From positions 1 to 8,837 of the forward strand of contig JAFTGG010000145.1 of assembly GCA_017458025.1 (NCBI GenBank): a stretch of 8,837 nucleotides of DNA, given 5' to 3'. This document shows positions 6,584 through 8,837 of this stretch, in pieces. The stretch comes from Oscillospiraceae bacterium. GTDB lineage: Bacteria > Bacillota > Clostridia > Oscillospirales > Oscillospiraceae. The translations under genes and the position numbers were made by a program. The notes below the pieces were generated by a model. It searched no databases. It saw only the letters and a list, made by a program, of their open reading frames with translations, and had not been told where the DNA came from. Numbering within the stretch: position 1 is the first letter of the stretch; every line of letters starts with the position of its first letter.

Positions 6584-6934
6584 ATGTTTGTCGTGCATGA
6601 AGACGATTTTGAATACCGTTTCGGGGACAGCGGCCCCAAGTATCTGATGAAAGGCCCGCGCATGAATTTCGCGCTGGTGCAGTTCCAGCCCGGTCAGGAT
6701 TTCACCGCCCACTATCACAACGTGATGGAGGAGAATTTCTATATCCTCAGCGGCAAGGTCGACATTATCGTCGACGGCAAGGTCAACACGCTGACCGCCG
6801 GACAGTTTATCCACATCGAGCCGGGTGAAGTCCACTACGTCGTCAACAACTATGACGAGCCGATCAAAATGGTCTCGACCCTCGCTCCCTACCAGGAGGT
6901 CGACAAGGTCGAAGTGCCTGATTACAAATATTAA
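6584..6934 (+). CDS. Small single-domain cupin, AI-2 operon
   Basis: A 116-aa cytoplasmic protein with one cupin barrel and no signal peptide. Cupin motif 1 is intact: Gly37, His43-x-His45, Glu50, Gly57. Motif 2 is slightly shortened (Gly73, Pro80, Gly81, His84, Asn88). His43, His45, Glu50 and His84 form a complete expected metal site, so it is probably an enzyme (isomerase, epimerase or dioxygenase class) or a small sugar binder, not a dead barrel. The ATG at 6584 has AAGGAGAAG before it and lies 19 nt after lsrK; the next gene starts 14 nt after its stop. Its place in the operon suggests action on AI-2 or phospho-AI-2, perhaps where LsrG acts in Enterobacteria. That substrate is inferred from context only, since cupins have very diverse functions. 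Confidence 0.85.
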   Translation: MFVVHEDDFEYRFGDSGPKYLMKGPRMNFALVQFQPGQDFTAHYHNVMEENFYILSGKVDIIVDGKVNTLTAGQFIHIEPGEVHYVVNNYDEPIKMVSTLAPYQEVDKVEVPDYKY

Positions 6935-6948
6935 GAGGAGGCGTTCCC

Positions 6949-7356
6949 ATGCTCAAAGGCAATATGATCCACCCCGAGATCGCGGAGGTGCTGTCTCTCT
7001 GCGGCCACGGCACGAAGGTGCTCATCGCGGACGGCAACTACCCGCTCATGGCGCGCACCGACGGCGCGCGGCTCGTCTATCTCGGCCTCAAGCCCGGTAT
7101 GCCGACCGTGACGGACGTGCTGGAGTCTCTGCTCTCCGTGTCTAATTTTGAATCCGCCGAAGTCATGCGGACGCCGGACGGCAGCGATCCCGAAATCTTC
7201 GCCGATTTCAAGCGCCTGCTGCCCGATGCGCCGTTTACGAAGCTCAACGCGGCGGAATTTTACGCCGCCTGCTGCGAGCCGCTGGTCATGCTGGCAATCT
7301 CCACGGGCGAGCAGCGCACCTACGCCAACATTCTGCTGACGGTGGGCTGTTCCTGA
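6949..7356 (+). CDS. RbsD/FucU-family sugar mutarotase
   Basis: A 135-aa cytoplasmic protein of the ribose pyranase / fucose mutarotase family, which speeds ring-form interconversion of free sugars as an oligomer. Family marks: start MLKGNMIHPEI (1-11), CGHGTKVLIADGNYP (18-32) with the catalytic-type His20 and Asp28, LGLKPGMPTV (45-54), and the C-terminal STGEQRTYANILLTVG (118-133) containing Glu121, Tyr125 and Asn127 in the family's active-site strand. The ADGNYP form is closer to FucU-type members than to RbsD. GAGGAGG lies 7-8 nt before the ATG. No ribokinase or fucose gene is nearby; it travels with lsrR, lsrK and a cupin, so AI-2, which equilibrates between linear and cyclic furanose forms, is a reasonable candidate substrate. 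That is inference. Ribose or fucose remain possible. Confidence 0.88.
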   Translation: MLKGNMIHPEIAEVLSLCGHGTKVLIADGNYPLMARTDGARLVYLGLKPGMPTVTDVLESLLSVSNFESAEVMRTPDGSDPEIFADFKRLLPDAPFTKLNAAEFYAACCEPLVMLAISTGEQRTYANILLTVGCS

Positions 7357-7373
7357 TCCCTAAGACGCAGTGG

Positions 7374-7402
7374 CAACTGCCACGGTTCCGCCGTGGCAGT
7401 TG
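7374..7402 (+). terminator. Hairpin after the mutarotase gene, possibly a leaky terminator
   Basis: CAACTGCCACGG (7374-7385) pairs perfectly with 7391-7402 around the 5-nt loop TTCCG, and two G-T pairs can extend the stem. The stem is strong, but the tail (TTTCC) is a poor U-run. No promoter with a usable -35 is visible before the AEC gene, so this is more likely a leaky terminator or an RNA-stabilising hairpin that lowers expression of the gene behind it. Confidence 0.6.
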
Positions 7403-7435
7403 TTTCCGCCGCAAACGATAACACCCGATATAATT

Positions 7436-7450
7436 GGAGGCGATTTTTTG
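7436..7450 (+). promoter_or_regulatory. Ribosome site deciding a TTG start
   Basis: GGAGG (7436-7440) lies 7 nt before TTG (7448-7450). Translation from this TTG starts just before the first membrane segment, as expected for an AEC permease. Starting at the upstream ATG at 7370 would put the N-terminus inside the 12-bp hairpin and add about 26 residues unlike the family. Confidence 0.75.
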
Positions 7451-8380
7451 GCTCTGACGATCATCAATCTCATTCTGCCCATCGCCATCGTGCTCGCGCT
7501 CGGCATTGCCGCGCGGCGGCGCGGCTGGATCAGCGGCTCGGGCGTCGACGCGCTCAAGAACATCGTGGGCAAGATCACCCTGCCGGTGATCCTGTTCAAC
7601 GCGATGTTTACGGCGACCTATTCCGCGTCGGCCATCGTGACCATCGTCGCGGTCTTTCTCGGCTTCGCGCTCTCGCTCGGCGCGGGCGTGCTGCTCTCGA
7701 AAGCCTTCCCGCAATACGGCAAGTACCTCCCGTTCCTTATCACCACCTGCGAGAGCGGCATGCTCGGCTATCCGCTCATCGCGCTGATCTTCGGCGCGGC
7801 GGGGCAGCAGGCGTTCGCTATGGCGGATCTGCCGCACACGGTGTTTTTCTTTTCCGTCGCGGCGACGGGGCTGCGTCTGGCGGACGGGCAGAAAACCGAC
7901 GTCGGCAGCGTCGTGAAGGGTATCTTCTCCGCCGCGCCGTTCGACGGCATGCTGCTCGGCATGGCGCTGGGTCTTGCGGGTGTGGACGAGCTTCTGGGCT
8001 CGACGGCGGCCTGGTCGACCTACACGACGGCCGTCGAGTTCATCACCGCGCCGACGACGGTGCTGGTGCTGCTCTTCCTCGGCTACTCGCTCTCATTCCG
8101 AAAAGAGACGATGAAGCCCGTTATCGTGACGGCGCTGCTGCGGCTTTTCGTCATGTGCGCAGTGGGCGCGCTCGTCTCGTTCATCGTGTTCCGGTTCGTC
8201 CCGTTCGACCGCGTGCAGCTGTTCGCGATCCTGCTCGTGTTCCTGCTGCCGCCGTCGTTCAGCATTCCGGTGTTCTCGAAGCTCGAGGGTAGCGAGGAAT
8301 ACGTTTCGACCACGATCTCGTTCTCCACCATCGTGACGCTGCTGGTGTTCGTTGTGATGGCGGCGGTCGCGCTGGCATGA
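7448..8380 (+). CDS. AEC-family (auxin efflux carrier-like) permease
   Basis: A 310-aa integral membrane protein with about ten hydrophobic segments in two halves. Visible family marks: an N-terminal helix LIINLILPIAIVLALG-like stretch (about 4-20), KNIVGKITLPVILFNAMF (37-54), the conserved ESGMLGYPLIALIFG crossover region (102-116), then a hydrophilic middle loop (about 143-165), and the second-half LLPPSFSIPVFS (266-277) with YVSTTISFSTIVTLLVF (285-301). AEC proteins are secondary transporters of organic acids and similar anions, and their substrates are hard to predict. It starts at TTG, 91 nt after the mutarotase stop and behind a hairpin, and ends just before a strong terminator. It is likely read-through from the lsrR operon. 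It is not related to TqsA (AI-2E family), the known AI-2 exporter, and its substrate is unknown. Confidence 0.88.
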   Translation: MALTIINLILPIAIVLALGIAARRRGWISGSGVDALKNIVGKITLPVILFNAMFTATYSASAIVTIVAVFLGFALSLGAGVLLSKAFPQYGKYLPFLITTCESGMLGYPLIALIFGAAGQQAFAMADLPHTVFFFSVAATGLRLADGQKTDVGSVVKGIFSAAPFDGMLLGMALGLAGVDELLGSTAAWSTYTTAVEFITAPTTVLVLLFLGYSLSFRKETMKPVIVTALLRLFVMCAVGALVSFIVFRFVPFDRVQLFAILLVFLLPPSFSIPVFSKLEGSEEYVSTTISFSTIVTLLVFVVMAAVALA

Positions 8381-8391
8381 AATGCAGGGCA

Positions 8392-8422
8392 AAAACGGCG
8401 CCCGACGCACAGGCGCCGTTTT
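8392..8422 (+). terminator. Intrinsic terminator after the AEC gene
   Basis: AAAACGGCGCC (8392-8402) and GGCGCCGTTTT (8412-8422) form an 11-bp stem with a 9-nt loop; the T-run continues as TTTTCTTGTT. It starts 11 nt after the AEC stop. The A-run on the other side makes it workable in both directions, but only the plus-strand gene needs it here. Confidence 0.88.
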
Positions 8423-8492
8423 CTTGTTCCGCTTTCGATATCCCGCGCCGGTCCCGTATGGCCTTCCGGCGGCGCAGGTATTTGGTCTTTTT

Positions 8493-8519
8493 CACAAAAG
8501 GCACTTGCCATATTTTGTG
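8493..8519. repeat. Nested inverted repeat over the M20 promoter -35, candidate operator
   Basis: CACAAAA (8493-8499) mirrors TTTTGTG (8513-8519), and inside it GGCA (8500-8503) mirrors TGCC (8506-8509). The repeat surrounds and includes the -35 box at 8505-8510. A dimeric repressor site is a reasonable guess; no regulator is identified. Confidence 0.35.
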
Positions 8520-8533
8520 CAAAATGCTATGAT
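8505..8533 (+). promoter_or_regulatory. Extended -10 sigma-A promoter for the M20 gene
   Basis: TTGCCA (8505-8510), a 17-nt spacer and TATGAT (8528-8533) preceded by TG (8525-8526) form a strong promoter. The start would be near 8540, only about 22 nt before the ATG, leaving room for the ribosome site AAAGGAGG (8548-8555). The gene is therefore its own transcription unit, separate from the lsr operon. Confidence 0.75.
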
Positions 8534-8561
8534 ATGATTCAATAATCAAAGGAGGCGCGAT

Positions 8562-8837
8562 ATGGAGCCCTTTATTCAAGCGGCGGTAGAAAAGCATCAC
8601 GCGGAGGCGGTCGCGCTCAGCGACGATCTGTACGCGCATCCCGAGCCGCCGGAGGAGGAGTTCCGTTCCAGCGAAAAGATCGTGGCGATCCTGCGCGCTG
8701 CGGGCTACGAGGTGGAATATCCGTATATGGGCTACCCCACCGGCTTTCGCGGCGTAATGCGGAACGGAGACGGCCCGTCGGCCGGCATTCTGGTCGAGTA
8801 CGACGCGCTGCCCGGCCTCGGTCACGCCTGCGGGCAC
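8562..8837 (+). CDS. M20-family amidohydrolase, N-terminal part
   Basis: The first 92 codons of a gene cut by the right edge. The start is ATG at 8562 with AAAGGAGG 6 nt upstream. Translation begins MEPFIQAAVEKHHAEAVALS. It contains the family's LSDDLYAHPEPPEEEFRSSEKI region (19-40, matching the usual L-x-x-HPE-x-x-x-E-E), GYEVEYPYMG (48-57), and VEYDALPGLGHACGH (78-92), where Cys90 and His92 begin the metal-binding CGH motif of M20 peptidase-like amidohydrolases. The EYDALPGLGHACGH form resembles p-aminobenzoyl-glutamate hydrolase AbgB and related N-acyl amino acid amidases more than dipeptidases. The rest of the metal site and the lid domain lie outside the window, so the substrate cannot be assigned. 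It has its own promoter and is probably unrelated to the AI-2 operon. Confidence 0.87.
   Translation, partial: MEPFIQAAVEKHHAEAVALSDDLYAHPEPPEEEFRSSEKIVAILRAAGYEVEYPYMGYPTGFRGVMRNGDGPSAGILVEYDALPGLGHACGH

Noticed and set aside
4474..6663. 729-codon open frame on the minus strand opposite lsrR/lsrK
   Set aside because: Low-complexity Arg/Ala/Asp/His content without motifs, and it spans the boundary between two well-recognised genes; an antisense shadow.
7429..7434. TATAAT before the AEC gene as a promoter -10
   Set aside because: No -35 lies 16-18 nt upstream, and transcription would start after the ribosome site at 7436-7440.
1..8837. CRISPR arrays, insertion sequences, tRNA or rRNA genes
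   Set aside because: No spaced direct-repeat array, transposase, terminal repeats or RNA-gene signature was seen anywhere in the window.

Overview
The window carries a divergent lsr-type autoinducer-2 (AI-2) uptake and signal-processing locus. The coding DNA is GC-rich, intergenic DNA is AT-rich, Shine-Dalgarno sequences are strong (AAGGAGGT, AGGAGG), and promoters look like consensus sigma-A sites. This suggests a GC-rich Bacillota, probably a Clostridia/Oscillospiraceae-like gut anaerobe. That assignment is inference from style only; no marker gene is present.

Left half (minus strand, 3698 down to 137): lsrA (double ABC ATPase, GTG start), lsrC and lsrD (permeases) are joined by two 4-nt ATGA overlaps, so they form one translationally coupled operon. 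The order A-C-D matches the Enterobacteria. The substrate-binding protein gene lsrB is not in the window. The 136 nt left of lsrD hold only hairpins, including a perfect 14-bp stem just after the lsrD stop.

Centre (3699-4042): a 344-nt AT-rich control region lies between the divergent operons. It has two tandem consensus promoters toward lsrR, one good and one weaker promoter toward lsrA, and many short repeats that could be LsrR operators.

Right half (plus strand): lsrR (SorC-family repressor, 4043-4957), lsrK (AI-2 kinase, 4996-6564), a small single-domain cupin (6584-6934) and an RbsD/FucU-family mutarotase (6949-7356) form a tight operon. A 12-bp hairpin then precedes an AEC-family permease (TTG start, 7448-8380) that has no promoter of its own that I can see. 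A clear terminator (8392-8422) ends this unit. A separate sigma-A promoter with an extended -10 then drives an M20 amidohydrolase gene that runs off the right edge.

How the parts should work: LsrA/C/D plus an unseen LsrB import AI-2, LsrK phosphorylates it, and phospho-AI-2 relieves LsrR repression of both operons. The usual phospho-AI-2 processing genes lsrF and lsrG are absent from the window. A cupin and a RbsD/FucU protein occupy their place in the operon, and this is the most interesting feature here: a candidate alternative route for handling AI-2 or phospho-AI-2.
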